NCBI GenBank assembly: GCA_963580455.1
Contig: OY756970.1
Span: 7,688,001 to 7,752,000, forward strand
DNA: 64,000 bases
Direction: 5' to 3'
Source: Euonymus europaeus
Lineage: Eukaryota > Streptophyta > Magnoliopsida > Celastrales > Celastraceae
Made by a program: the position numbers and the translations under genes. Position 1 is the stretch's first letter. Every line of letters starts with the position of its first letter. Below are positions 39,339-52,133 of the stretch, piece after piece. The notes under the pieces are model-generated. The model saw nothing but the letters and a program-made list of their open reading frames with translations. It was not told the DNA's origin and did no database searches.

Positions 39339-40260
39339 GAGTATAAGCTTCCTAGATTATTTCGATGCCAAAACCCCAACTTTCTATGACAAATGGACAA
39401 AACCGTTTAAAGCTCCTCCATAGAGTGAGTTGAGCAACTTCGGACTATCAAAGTTGAATGGTGTACACTTTTTATTGTTCTTCTATGTCAAATTTTACGA
39501 GTATAAGCTTCCTAGATTATTTCGATGCCAAAACCCCAACTTTTTATGATAAATGGACAAAACCGTTTAAAGCTCCCCCAAAGAGTGGGTTGAGCAACTT
39601 CGGACTATCAAAGTTGCTCGGTGTACACTTTTTATTGTTCTTCTAGGTCAAATTTCTCGAGCAGAAGCTTCCTAGATTATTTCGATGCCAAAACCCCAAC
39701 TTTCGATGACAAATGGACAAAACCGTTTAAAGCTCCTCTATAGAGTGAGTTGAGCAACTTCGGACTATCAAAGTTGCCCGGTGTACACTTTTTATTGTTC
39801 TTCTATGTCGAATTTTACGAGTATAACCTTCCTAGATTATTTCGATGCCAAAACCCCAACTTTCTATGACAAATGGACAAAACCGTTTAAAGCTCCTCCA
39901 TAGAGTGAGTTGAGCAACTTCGGACTATCAAAGTTGCTCGGCGTACACTATTTATTGTTCTTCTATATCAAATTTTACGAGTATAAACTTCCTAGATTAT
40001 TTCGATGCCAAAATCCCAACTTTTTATGACAAATGGAAAAACCGTTTAAAGCTCCTCTATAGAGTGAATTGAGCAACTTCGGACTATCAAAGTTGCTCGG
40101 TGTACACTTTTTACTGTTCTTCTACGTCAAATTTTACGAGTATAAGTTTCCTAGATCATTTCGATGCCAAAAACCCAACTATCAATGACAAATGGACAAA
40201 ACCTTTAAAAGCTACTTCATAGTTAGAGTTGAGCGATTCCGGACCATCAAAGTTGCTCGG

Positions 40261-42540
40261 TGTACACTTTTTATTGTTCTTCTATGTCAAATTTCACGAG
40301 CATAAGCTTCCTAGATTATTTCGATGCCAAAACCCCAACTTTCAATGACAAATGGACAAAACCATTTAAAGCTCCCCTATAGAGTGAGTTGAGCAACTTC
40401 GGACTATCAAAGTTGTTCGGTGTAAACTTTTTATTGTTCTTCTATGTCAAATTTTACGAGTATAAGCTTCCTAGATTATTTCGATGCCAAAACCCCAACT
40501 TTCGATGACAGATGGACAAAACCTTTTAAAGCTCCCCTATAGATTGAGTTGAGCAACTTCGGACTATCAAAGTTGTTCGGTGTAAACTTTTTATTGTTCT
40601 TCTATGTCAAATTTTACGAGTATAAGCTTCCTAGATTATTTCGATACGAAAACCCAAACTTTCTATGAGAAATGTAAAAAACCGTTTAAAGCTCTTCCAT
40701 AGAGCGAGTTGAGCAACTTCGGATTATCAAAGTTGCTCGGTGTACACTTTTTATTGTTCTTCTATGTCAAATTTTACGAGTATAAGCTTCCTAGATTATT
40801 TCGATACGAAAACCAAAACTTTCTATGAGAAATGTAAAAAACCGTTTAAAGCTCTTCCATAGAGCGAGTTGAGCAACTTCGGATTATCAAAGTTGCTCGG
40901 TGTACACTTTTTATTGTTCTTCTATGTCAAATTTTACGAGTATAAGCTTCCTAGATTATTTCTATGCAAAAACCCCAACTTTCGATGACAAATGGACAAA
41001 ACCGTTTAAAGCTCCTCTATAGAGTGAGTTGAGCAACTTCGGACTATCAAAGTTGCTCGGTGTACACTTTTTATTGTTCTTCTTTGTCAAATTTTACGAG
41101 TATAAGCTTCCTAGATTATTTCGATGCCAAAACCCCAACTTTCTATGACAAATGGACAAAACCGTTTAAAGCTCCTCCATAGAGTGAGTTGAGCAACTTC
41201 GGACTATCAAAGTTGCTCGGTGTACACTTTTTATTGTTCTTCTTTGTCAAATTTTACGAGTATAAGCTTCCTAGATTATTTCGATGCCCAAACCCCAACT
41301 TTCTATGACAAATGGACAAAACCGTTTAAAGCTCCTCCATAAAGTGAGTTGAGCAACTTCGGACTATCAAAGTTGCTCGGTGTACACTTTTTATTGTTCT
41401 TCTATGTCAAATTTTACAAGTATAAGCTTCCTAGATTATTTCGATGCCAAAACCCCAACTTTCTATTACAAATGGACAAAACCGTTTAAAGCTTCTCCAT
41501 AGAGTGAGTTGAGCAACTTCGGACTATCAAAGTTGCTTGGTGTACACTTTTTATTGTTCATCTATGTCAAATTTTACGAGTATAAGCTTCCTAGATTATT
41601 TCGATGCCAAAACCCCAACTTTCTATTACAAATGGACAAAACCGTTTAAAGCTTCTCCATAGAGTGAGTTGAGCAACTTCGGACTATCAAAGTTGCTTGG
41701 TGTACACTTTTTATTGTTCTTCTATGTCAAATTTCACGAGCATAAGCTTCCTAGATTATTTCGATGCCAAAACCCCAACTTTCAATGACAAATGGACAAA
41801 ACCATTTAAAGCTCCCCTATAGAGTGAGTTGAGCAACTTCGGACTATCAAAGTTGTTCGGTGTAAACTTTTTATTGTTCTTCTATGTCAAATTTTACGAG
41901 TATAAGCTTCCTAGATTATTTCGATGCCAAAACCCCAACTTTCGATGACAGATGGACAAAACCATTTAAAGCTCCCCTATAGATTGAGTTGAGCAACTTC
42001 GGATTATCAAAGTTGTTCGGTGTAAACTTTTTATTGTTCTTCTATGTCAAATTTTACGAGTATAAGCTTCCTAGATTATTTCGATACGAAAACCCAAACT
42101 TTCTATGAGAAATGTAAAAAACCGTTTAAAGCTCTTCCATAGAGCGAGTTGAGCAACTTCGGATTATCAAAGTTGCTCGGTGTACACTTTTTATTGTTCT
42201 TCTATGTCAAATTTTACGAGTATAAGCTTCCTAGATTATTTCGATACGAAAACCCAAACTTTCTATGAGAAATGTAAAAAACCGTTTAAAGCTCTTCCAT
42301 AAAGCGAGTTGAGCAACTTCGGATTATCAAAGTTGCTCGGTGTACACTTTTTATTGTTCTTCTATGTCAAATTTTACGAGTATAAGCTTCCTAGATTATT
42401 TCTATGCAAAAACCCCAACTTTCGATGACAAATGGACAAAACCGTTTAAAGCTCCTCTATAGAGTGAGTTGAGCAACTTCGGACTATCAAAGTTGCTCGG
42501 TGTACACTTTTTATTGTTCTTCTATGTCAAATTTTACGAG
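40261..42540. repeat. 1,440-bp (9-monomer) tandem duplication, second copy partial
   Basis: 40261 onward and 41701 onward match for about 840 bp. Both contain m21, m22, two consecutive m2 monomers with AAATGTAAAAAACC, and TCTATGCAAAAACCCC (near 40961 and 42401). They differ at ACCTTTTAAAG versus ACCATTTAAAG and at GAAAACCAAAAC versus GAAAACCCAAAC. After about 42540 the second copy takes another path. Confidence 0.83.
41421..41740. repeat. Single-monomer tandem duplication
   Basis: Two adjacent monomers carry the private changes CTTTCTATTACAAATGG and GCTTCTCCATAGAG (near 41461 and 41621). They are 160 bp apart, the smallest duplication step possible in this array. One difference is TTCATCTATG versus TTCTTCTATG. 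Confidence 0.82.
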
Positions 42541-43560
42541 TATAAGCTTCCTAGATTATTTCGATGCCAAAACCCCAACTTTCTATGACAAATGGACAAA
42601 ACCGTTTGAAGCTCCTCCATAGAGTGAGTTGAGCAACTTCGGACTATCAAAGTTGCTCGGTGTACACTTTTTATTGTTCTTCTATGTCAAATTTCTCGAG
42701 CATAAGCTTCCTAGATTATTTCGATGCCAAAACCCCAACTATCAATGACAAATGGACAAAACCGTTAAAAGCTACTTCATAGTGAGTGTTGAGCAATTCC
42801 GGACCATCAAAGTTGCTCGGTGTACACTTTTTATTGTTCTATTATGTCAAATTTCACGAGCATAAGCTTCCTAGATTATTTCGATGCCAAAACCCCAACT
42901 TTCTATGACAAATGGACAAAACCGTTTAAAGCTCATCCATAGAGTGAGTTGAGCAACTTCGGACTATCAAAATTGCTCGGTGTACACTTTTTATTGTTCT
43001 TCTATGTCAAATTTTACGAGTATAAGCTTCCTAGATTATTTCGATGCCAAAACCCCAACTTTCTCTGACAAATGGACAAAACCGTTTAAAGCTCCTCCAT
43101 AGAGTGAGTTGAGCAACTTCGGACTATCAAAGTTGAATGGTGTACACTTTTTATTGTTATCTATGTCAAATTTTACGAGTATAAGCTTCCTAGATTATTT
43201 CGATGCCAAAACCCCAACTTTCTATGACAAATGGACAAAACCGTTTAAAGCTCATCCATAGAGTGAGTTGAGCAACTTCGGACTATCAAAATTGCTCGGT
43301 GTACACTTTTTATTGTTCTTCTATGTCAAATTTTACGAGTATAAGCTTCCTAGATTATTTCGATGCCAAAACCCCAACTTTCTATGACAAATGGACAAAA
43401 CCGTTTAAAGCTCCTCCATAGAGTGAGTTGAGCAACTTCGGACTATCAAAGGTTAATGGTGTACACTTTTTATTGTTATCTATGTCAAATTTTACGAGTA
43501 TAAGCTTCCTAGATTATTTCGATGCCAAAACCCTAACTTTCTATGACAAATGGACAAAAC

Positions 43561-44200
43561 CGTTTAAAGCTCCTCCATAGAGTGAGTTGAGCAACTTCGG
43601 ACTATCAAAGTTGAATGGTGTACACTTTTTATTGTTCTTCTATGTCAAATTTTACGAGTATAAGCTTCCTAGATTATTTCGATGCCAAAACCCCAACTTT
43701 CTATAACAAATGGACAAAACCGTTTAAAGCTCCCCCATAGAGTGGGTTGTGCAACTTCGGACTATCAAAGTTGCTCGGTGTACACTTTTTATTGTTCTTC
43801 TAGGTCAAATTTCTCGAGCAGAAGCTTCCTAGATTATTTTGATGCCAAAACCCCAACTATCAATGACAAATGGACAAAACCGTTTAAAGCTCCTCCATAG
43901 AGTGAGTTGAGCAACTTCGGACTATCAAAGTTGAATGGTGTACACTTTTTATTGTTCTTCTATGTCAAATTTTACGAGTATAAGCTTCCTAGATTATTTC
44001 GATGCCAAAACCCCAACTTTCTATAACAAATGGACAAAACCGTTTAAAGCTCCCCCATAGAGTGGGTTGTGCAACTTCGGACTATCAAAGTTGCTCGGTG
44101 TACACTTTTTATTGTTCTTCTAGGTCAAATTTCACGAGCATAAGCTTCCTAGATTATTTCGATGCCAAAACCCCAACTTTCTATGGCAAATGGACAAAAC
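43561..44200. repeat. 320-bp dimer duplication with hybrid monomer
   Basis: GTTGAATGG followed by CTATAACAAATGG and GAGTGGGTTGTGCAAC occurs at about 43610-43770 and again 320 bp on. In between, the monomer near 43822 begins as the AGGTCAAATTTCTCGAGCAG/AACTATCAATGAC type but switches to GTTTAAAGCTCCTCCATAG of the consensus type, marking the exchange point. The two stretches open for 72 codons here are frame accidents. Confidence 0.82.
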
Positions 44201-44460
44201 CGTTTAAAGCTCCTCCATAGATTGAGTTGAGCAACTTCGGACTATAAAAGTTGCTCGGTGTACACTTTGTATTGTTCTTCTATGTCAAATTTTACGAGTA
44301 TAAGCTTCCTAGATTATTTCGATGCGAAAACACCATCTTTATAATACAAATGGACAAAACCGTTTAAAGCTCCTTCATAAAGTGAGTTGAGCAACTTCGG
44401 ACTATCAAAGTTGCTCGGTGTACACTTTTTATTGTTCTTCTATGTCAATTTTTACGAGTA
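44142..44460. repeat. Rare monomer pair, left occurrence
   Basis: CTATGGCAAATGG (near 44181), GGACTATAAAAGTTGC with ACTTTGTATTG (near 44239-44272), GATGCGAAAACACCATC (near 44321) and TATGTCAATTTTTACG (near 44441) occur in this order. The same chain occurs only once more, at about 61357-61675. The next-monomer change CTTTATAATAC differs from CTTTATAAGAC at the right occurrence. Confidence 0.85.
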
Positions 44461-46080
44461 TAAGCTTCCTAGATTATTTCGATGCCAAAACCCCAACTTT
44501 CTATGACAAATGGACAAAACCTTTTAAAGCTCCTCTATAGAGTGAGTTGAGCAACTTCGGACTTTCAAAGTTGCTCGGTGTACACTTTTTATTGTTCTTC
44601 TATGTCAAATTTTACGAGTATAAGCTTCCTAGATTATTTCGATGCCAAAACCCCAACTTTCTATGACAAATGGACAAAACCGTTTAAACCTCCTCCATAG
44701 AGTGAGTTGAGCAACTTCGGACTATCAAAATTGCTCGGTGTACACATTTTATTGTTCTTCTATGTCAAATTTTACGAGTATAAGCTTCCTAGATTATTTC
44801 GATGCCAAAACCCCAACTTTCTATGACAAATGGACAAAACCGTTTAAAGCTCCTCCATAGAGTGAGTTGAGCAACTTCGGACTATCAAAGTTGAATGGTG
44901 TACACTTTTTATTGTTATCTATGTCAAATTTTACGAGTATAAGCTTCCTATATTATTTCGATGCCAAAACCCCAACTTTCTATGATAAATGGACAAAACC
45001 GTTTAAAGCTCCTCCATAGAGTGAGTTGAGCAACTTCGGACTATCAAAGTTGAATGGTGTACACTTTTTATTGTTCTTCTATGTCAAATTTTACGAGTAT
45101 AAGCTTCCTAGATTATTTCGATGCCAAAACCCCAACTTTCTATGACAAATGGACAAAACCGTTTAAAGCTCCCCCATAGAGTGGGTTGAGCAACTTCGGA
45201 CTATCAAAGTTGCTCGGTGTACACTTTTTATTGTTCTTCTAGGTCAAATTTCTCGAGCAGAAGCTTCCTAGATTATTTTGATGCCAAAACCCCAACTATC
45301 AATGACAAATGGACAAAACCGTTAAAAGCTACTTCATAGTGAGAGTTGAGCAATTCCGGACCATCAAAGTTGCTCGGTGTACACTTTTTATTGTTCTTCT
45401 ATGTCAACTTTTACGAGTATAAGCTTCCTAGATTATTTCGATGCCAAAACCCCAACTTTCTATGACAAATGGACAAAACCGTTTAAAGCTCCTCCATAGA
45501 GTGAGTTGAGCAACTTCGGACTATCAAAGTTGAATGGTGTACACTTTTTATTGTTATCTATGTCAAATTTTACGAGTATAAGCTTCCTAGATTATTTCGA
45601 TGTCAAAACCCCAACTTTCTATGACAAATGGACAAAACCGTTTAAAGCTCCTCCATAGAGTGGGTTGAGCAACTTCGGACTATCAAAGTTGCTCGGTGTA
45701 CAGTTTTTATTGTTCTTCTAGGTCAAATTTCTCGAGCAGAAGCTTCCTAGATTATTTTGATGCCAAAACCCCAACTATCAATGACAAATGGACAAAACCG
45801 TTAAAAGCTACTTCATAGTGAGAGTTGAGCAATTCCGGACCATCAAAATTGCTCGGTGTACACTTTTTATTGTTCTTCTATGTCAAATTTCACGAGCATA
45901 AGTTTCCTAGATTATTTCGATGCCAAAACCCCAACTTTCAATGACAAATGGACAAAACCATTTAAAGCTCCCCTATAGAGTGAGTTGAGCAACTTCGGAC
46001 TTTCAAAGTTGCTCGGTGTACACTTTTTATTGTTCTTCTATGTCAAATTTTACGAGTATAAGCTTCCTAGATTATTTCGA

Positions 46081-46240
46081 TGCCAAAACCCCAACTTTAT
46101 GACAAATGGACAAAACCGTTTAAAGCTCCTCCATAGAGTGAGTTAAGCAACTTCGGACTATCAAAATTGCTCGGTGTACACTTTTTATTGTTCTTCTATG
46201 TCAAATTTTACGAGTATAAGCTTCCTAGATTATTTCGATG
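46081..46240. repeat. Monomer with 2-bp deletion
   Basis: CCCCAACTTTATGAC near 46089 lacks CT compared with CCCCAACTTTCTATGAC. The paralogous monomer 3,037-3,039 bp downstream (near 49125) keeps both bases; both share AGTGAGTTAAGCAAC, so the deletion occurred after the copies separated. Confidence 0.83.
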
Positions 46241-46874
46241 CCAAAACCCCAACTTTCTATGACAAATGGACAAAACCGTTTAAAGCTCCTCCATAGAGTG
46301 AGTTGAGCAACTTCGGACTATCAAAGTTGAATGGTGTACACTTTTTATTGTTATCTATGTCAAATTTTACGAGTATAAGCTTCCTAGATTATTTCGATGC
46401 CAAAACCCCAACTTTCTATGACAAATGGACAAAACCGTTTAAAACTCATCCATAGAGTGAGTTGAGCAACTTCGGACTATCAAAATTGCTCGGTGTACAC
46501 TTTTTATTGTTCTTCTATGTCAAATTTTACGAGTATAAGCTTCCTAGATTATTTCGATGCCAAAACCCCAACTTTCTATGACAAATGGACAAAACCATTT
46601 AAAGCTCCCCTATAGAGTGAGTTGAGCAACTTCGGACTATCAAAGTTGTTCGGTGTAAACTTTTTATTGTTCTTCTATGTCAAATTTTACGAGTATAAGC
46701 TTCCTAGATTATTTCAATGCCAAAACCCCAACTTTCGATGACAGATGGACAAAACCATTTAAAGCTCCCCTATAGATTGAGTTGAGCAACTTCGGACTAT
46801 CAAAGTTGTTCGGTGTAAACTTTTTATTGTTCTTCTATGTCAAATTTTACGAGTATAAGCTTCCTAGATTATTT

Positions 46875-49800
46875 CCATGCCGAAACCCCAACTTTCGATG
46901 ACAAATGGACAAAACCGTTTAAATCTCCTCTATAGAGTGAGTTGAGCAATTTCGGACTATCAAAGTTGCTTGGTGTACACTTTTTATTGTTCTTCTATGT
47001 CAAATTTTACGAGTATAAGCTTCCTAGATTATTTCGATACGAAAACCGAAACTTTCTATGAGAAATGGAAAAAACCGTTTAAAGCTCTTCCATAGAGCGA
47101 GTTGAGCAACTTCGGATTATCAAAGTTGCTCGGTGTACACTTTTTATTGTTCTTCTATGTCAAATTTTACGAGTATAAGCTTCCTAGATTATTTCGATGC
47201 CAAAACCCCAACTTTCTATGACAAATGGACAAAACCGTTTAAAGCTCCTCCATAGAGTGAGTTGAGCAACTTCGGACTATCAAAGTTGAATGGTGTACAC
47301 TTTTTATTGTTATCTATGTCAAATTTTACGAGTATAAGCTTCCTATATTATTTCGATGCCAAAACCCCAACTTTCTATGACAAACGGACAAAAACCGTTT
47401 AAAGCTCCTCCATAGAGTGAGTTGAGCAACTTCGGACTATCAAAGTTGAATGGTGTACACTTTTTATTGTTCTTCTATGTCAAATTTTACGAGTATAAGC
47501 TTCCTAGATTATTTCGATGCCAAAACCCCAACTTTCTATGACAAATGGACAAAACCGTTTAAAGCTCCCCCATAGAGTGGGTTGAGCAACTTCGGACTAT
47601 CAAAGTTGCTCGGTGTACACTTTTTATTGTTCTTCTAGGTCAAATTTCTCGAGCAGAAGCTTCCTAGATTATTTTGATGCCAAAACCCCAACTATCAATG
47701 ACAAATGGACAAAACCGTTAAAAGCTACTTCATAGTGAGAGTTGAGCAATTCCGGACCATCAAAGTTGCTCGGTGTACACTTTTTATTGTTCTTCTATGT
47801 CAACTTTTACGAGTATAAGCTTCCTAGATTATTTCGATGCCAAAACCCCAACTTTCTATGACAAATGGACAAAACCGTTTAAAGCTCCTCCATAGAGTGA
47901 GTTGAGCAACTTCGGACTATCAAAGTTGAATGTTGTACACTTTTTATTGTTATCTATGTCAAATTTTACGAGTATAAGCTTCCTAGATTATTTCGATGTC
48001 AAAACCCCAACTTTCTATGACAAATGGACAAAACCGTTTAAAGCTCCTCCATAGAGTGGGTTGAGCAACTTCGGACTATCAAAGTTGCTCGGTGTACACT
48101 TTTTATTGTTCTTCTAGGTCAAATTTCTCGAGCAGAAGCTTCCTAGATTATTTTGATGCCAAAACCCCAACTATCAATGACAAATGGACAAAACCGTTAA
48201 AAGCTACTTCATAGTGAGAGTTGAGCAATTCCGGACCATCAAAGTTGCTCGGTGTACACTTTTTATTGTTCTTCTATGTCAAATTTCACGAGCATAAGCT
48301 TCCTAGATTATTTCGATGCCAAAACCCCAACTTTCAATGACAAATGGACAAAACCATTTAAAGCTCCCCTATAGAGTGAGTTGAGCAACTTCGGACTTTC
48401 AAAGTTGCTCGGTGTACACTTTTTATTGTTATTCTATGTCAAATTTTACGAGTATAAGCTTCCTAGATTATTTCGATGCCAAAACCCCAACTTTCTATGA
48501 CAAATGGACAAAACCGTTTAAAGCTCCTCCATAGAGTGAGTTGAGCAACTTCGAACTATCAAAGTTGAATGTTGTACACTTTTTATTGTTATCTATGTCA
48601 AATTTTACGAGTATAAGCTTCCTAGATTATTTCGATGTCAAAACCCCAACTTTCTATGACAAATGGACAAAACCGTTTAAAGCTCCTCCATAGAGTGGGT
48701 TGAGCAACTTCGGACTATCAAAGTTGCTCGGTGTACACTTTTTATTGTTCTTCTAGGTCAAATTTCTCGAGCAGAAGCTTCCTAGATTATTTTGATGCCA
48801 AAACCCCAACTATCAATGACAAATGGACAAAACCGTTAAAAGCTACTTCATAGTGAGAGTTGAGCAATTCCGGACCATCAAAGTTGCTCGGTGTACACTT
48901 TTTATTGTTCTTCTATGTCAAATTTCACGAGCATAAGCTTCCTAGATTATTTCGATGCCAAAACCCCAACTTTCAATGACAAATGGACAAAACCATTTAA
49001 AGCTCCCCTATAGAGTGAGTTGAGCAACTTCGGACTTTCAAAGTTGCTCGGTGTACACTTTTTATTGTTCTTCTATGTCAAATTTTACGAGTATAAGCTT
49101 CCTAGATTATTTCGATGCCAAAACCCCAACTTTCTATGACAAATGGACAAAACCGTTTAAAGCTCCTCCATAGAGTGAGTTAAGCAACTTCGGACTATCA
49201 AAATTGCTCGGTGTACACTTTTTATTGTTCTTCTATGTCAAATTTTACGAGTATAAGCTTCCTAGATTATTTCGATGCCAAAACCCCAACTTTCTATGAC
49301 AAATGGACAAAACCGTTTAAAGCTCCTCCATAGAGTGAGTTGAGCAACTTCGGACTATCAAAGTTGAATGGTGTACACTTTTTATTGTTATCTATGTCAA
49401 ATTTTACGAGTATAAGCTTCCTAGATTATTTCGATGCCAAAACCCCAACTTTCTATGACAAATGGACAAAACCGTTTAAAACTCATCCATAGAGTGAGTT
49501 GAGCAACTTCGGACTATCAAAATTGCTCGGTGTACACTTTTTATTGTTCTTCTATGTCAAATTTTACGAGTATAAGCTTCCTAGATTATTTCGATGCCAA
49601 AACCCCAACTTTCTATGACAAATGGACAAAACCATTTAAAGCTCCCCTATAGAGTGAGTTGAGCAACTTCGGACTATCAAAGTTGTTCGGTGTAAACTTT
49701 TTATTGTTCTTCTATGTCAAATTTTACGAGTATAAGCTTCCTAGATTATTTCAATGCCAAAACCCCAACTTTCGATGACAGATGGACAAAACCATTTAAA

Positions 49801-49911
49801 GCTCCCCTATAGATTGAGTTGAGCAACTTCGGACTATCAAAGTTGTTCGGTGTAAACTTTTTATTGTTCTTCTATGTCAAATTTTACGAGTATAAGCTTC
49901 CTAGATTATTT
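46875..49911. repeat. Right-domain HOR unit, 19 monomers (3,037 bp)
   Basis: The unit is delimited by CCATGCCGAAAC markers at 46875 and 49912. It opens with m1, m2 (now GAAAACCGAAAC), a consensus copy and GTTATCTA monomers, and includes a repeated tetramer at 47.8-49.1 kb. It closes with AGTTAAGC, the ACTCATCC monomer, m21-like and m22 (TTTCAATGCC). The downstream end matches the sequence before the m1 at 46875 and at 55940. It includes a monomer with one added A (CAAACGGACAAAAACC, near 47382). Confidence 0.86.
47819..49096. repeat. 639-bp tetramer, two tandem copies
   Basis: The marker GATGTCAAAAC occurs at 47995 and 48634 and GTTGAATGTTG at 47925 and 48564, each 639 bp apart (three 160-bp monomers plus one 159). 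The order is consensus/GTTGAATG, GATGTC with GAGTGGG, AACTATC with TACTTCATAG, then CCATTTAAAGCTCCCC. A related earlier copy has GATGTC at 45599. Confidence 0.87.
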
Positions 49912-51321
49912 CCATGCCGAAACCCCAACTTTCGATGACAAATGGACAAAACCGTTTAAATCTCCTCTATAGAGTGAGTTGAGCAATTTCGGACTATCAA
50001 AGTTGCTTGGTGTACACTTTTTATTGTTCTTCTATGTCAAATTTTACGAGTATAAGCTTCCTAGATTATTTCGATACGAAAACCGAAACTTTCTATGAGA
50101 AATGGAAAAAACCGTTTAAAGCTCTTCCATAGAGCGAGTTGAGCAACTTCGGATTATCAAAGTTGCTCGGTGTACACTTTTTATTGTTCTTCTATGTCAA
50201 ATTTTACGAGTATAAGCTTCCTAGATTATTTCTATGCCAAAACCCCAACTTTCGATGACAAATGGACAAAACCGTTTAGAGCTCCTCTATAGAGTGAGTT
50301 GAGCAACTTCGGACTATCAAAGTTGCTCGGTGTACACTTTTTATTGTTCTTCTATGTCAAATTTTACGAGTATAAGGTTCCTAGATTATTTCGATGCCAA
50401 AACCCCAACTTTCTATGACAAATGGACAAAACCGTTTGAAGCTCCTCCATAGAGTGAGTTGAGCAACTTCGGACTATCAAAGTTGCTCGGTGTACACTTT
50501 TTATTGTTCTTCTATGTCAAATTTCTCGAGCATAAGCTTCCTAGATTATTTCGATGCCAAAACCCCAACTATCAATGACAAATGGACAAAACCGTTAAAA
50601 GCTACTTCATAGTGAGTGTTGAGCAATTCCGGACCATCAAAGTTGCTCGGTGTACACTTTTTATTGTTCTATTATGTCAAATTTCACGAGCATAAGCTTC
50701 CTAGATTATTTCGATGCCAAAACCCCAACTTTCTATGACAAATGGACAAAACCGTTTAAAGCTCATCCATAGAGTGAGTTGAGCAACTTCGGACTATCAA
50801 AATTGCTCGGTGTACACTTTTTATTGTTCTTCTATGTCAAATTTTACGAGTATAAGCTTCCTAGATTATTTCGATGCCAAAACCCCAACTTTCTATGACA
50901 AATGGACAAAACCGTTTAAAGCTCCTCCATAGAGTGAGTTGAGCAACTTCGGACTATCAAAGTTGAATGGTGTACACTTTTTATTGTTATCTATGTCAAA
51001 TTTTACGAGTATAAGTTTCCTAGATTATTTCGATGCCAAAACCCCAACTTTCTATGACAAATGGACAAAACTGTTTAAAGCTCATCCATAGAGTGAGTTG
51101 AGCAACTTCGGACTATCAAAATTGTTCGGTGTACACTTTTTATTGTTCTTCTATGTCAAATTTTACGAGTATAAGCTTCCTAGATTATTTCGATGCCAAA
51201 ACCCCAACTTTCTATGACAAATGGACAAAACCGTTCAAAGCTCCTCCATAGAGTGAGTTGAGCAACTTCGGACTATCAAAGTTGAATGGTGTACACTTTT
51301 TATTGTTATCTATGTCAAATT

Positions 51322-51480
51322 TTACGAGTATAAGCTTCCTAGATTATTTCGATGCCAAAACCCCAACTTTCTATGAGAAATGGAAAAAACCGTTTAAAGC
51401 TCTTCTATAGAGCGAGTTGAGCAACTTCGGATTATCAAAGTTGCTCGGTGTACACTTTTTATTGTTCTTCTATGTCAAAT
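51322..51480. repeat. Hybrid monomer consensus/m2
   Basis: The left part is consensus (GATGCCAAAACCCCAAC), while the right part is m2 (TATGAGAAATGGAAAAAACC, then GAGCGAGTTG and GGATTATC) with a private GCTCTTCTATAG. True m2 has GATACGAAAACCGAAAC on the left. The same hybrid recurs near 53573, 57200, 58160 and 59120, so it was amplified after forming. Confidence 0.85.
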
Positions 51481-52133
51481 TTTACGAGTATAAGCTTCCT
51501 AGATTATTTCTATGCCAAAACCCCAACTTTCGATGACAAATGGACAAAACCGTTTAGAGCTCCTCTATAGAGTGAGTTGAGCAACTTCGGACTATCAAAG
51601 TTGCTCGGTGTACACTTTTTATTGTTCTTCTATGTCAAATTTTACGAGTATAAGCTTCCTAGATTATTTCGATGCCAAAACCCCAACTTTCTATGACAAA
51701 TGGACAAAACCGTTTGAAGCTCCTCCATAGAGTGAGTTGAGGAACTTCGGACTATCAAAGTTGCTCGGTGTACACTTTTTATTGTTCTTCTATGTCAAAT
51801 TTCTCGAGCATAAGCTTCCTAGATTATTTCGATGCCAAAACCCCAACTATCAATGACAAATGATCAAAACCGTTAAAAGCTACTTCATAGTGAGTGTTGA
51901 GCAATTCCGGACCATCAAAGTTGCTCGGTGTACACTTTTTATTGTTCTTCTATGTCAACTTTTACGAGTATAAGCTTCCTAGATTATTTCGATGCCAAAA
52001 CCCCAACTTTCTATGACAAATGGACAAAACCGTTTAAAGCTCCTCCATAGAGTGAGTTGAGCAACTTCGGACTATCAAAGTTGAATGGTGTACACTTTTT
52101 ATTGTTATCTATGTCAAATTTTACGAGTATAAG

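Larger units (their letters stand above)
37927..46874. repeat. Rearranged interval without an m1 marker (8.9 kb)
   Basis: After the m1 at its left edge, no CCATGCCG or CCATGAAG monomer appears for almost 9 kb. The interval contains the first GTTATCTA monomers, AGGTCAAATTTCTCGAGCAG monomers, two doubled m2 pairs (near 40640 and 42080) and several local duplications described separately. It looks like a zone assembled by repeated small exchanges rather than by whole-HOR copying. Confidence 0.8.

Noticed and set aside
39458..44220. 62- and 72-codon frames at 39458, 43682 and 44002
   Set aside because: These are local loss of stop codons (CCAAAGAG, CTATAACAA, TCTAGGTC) inside satellite monomers; the frame shifts at each 160-bp step.
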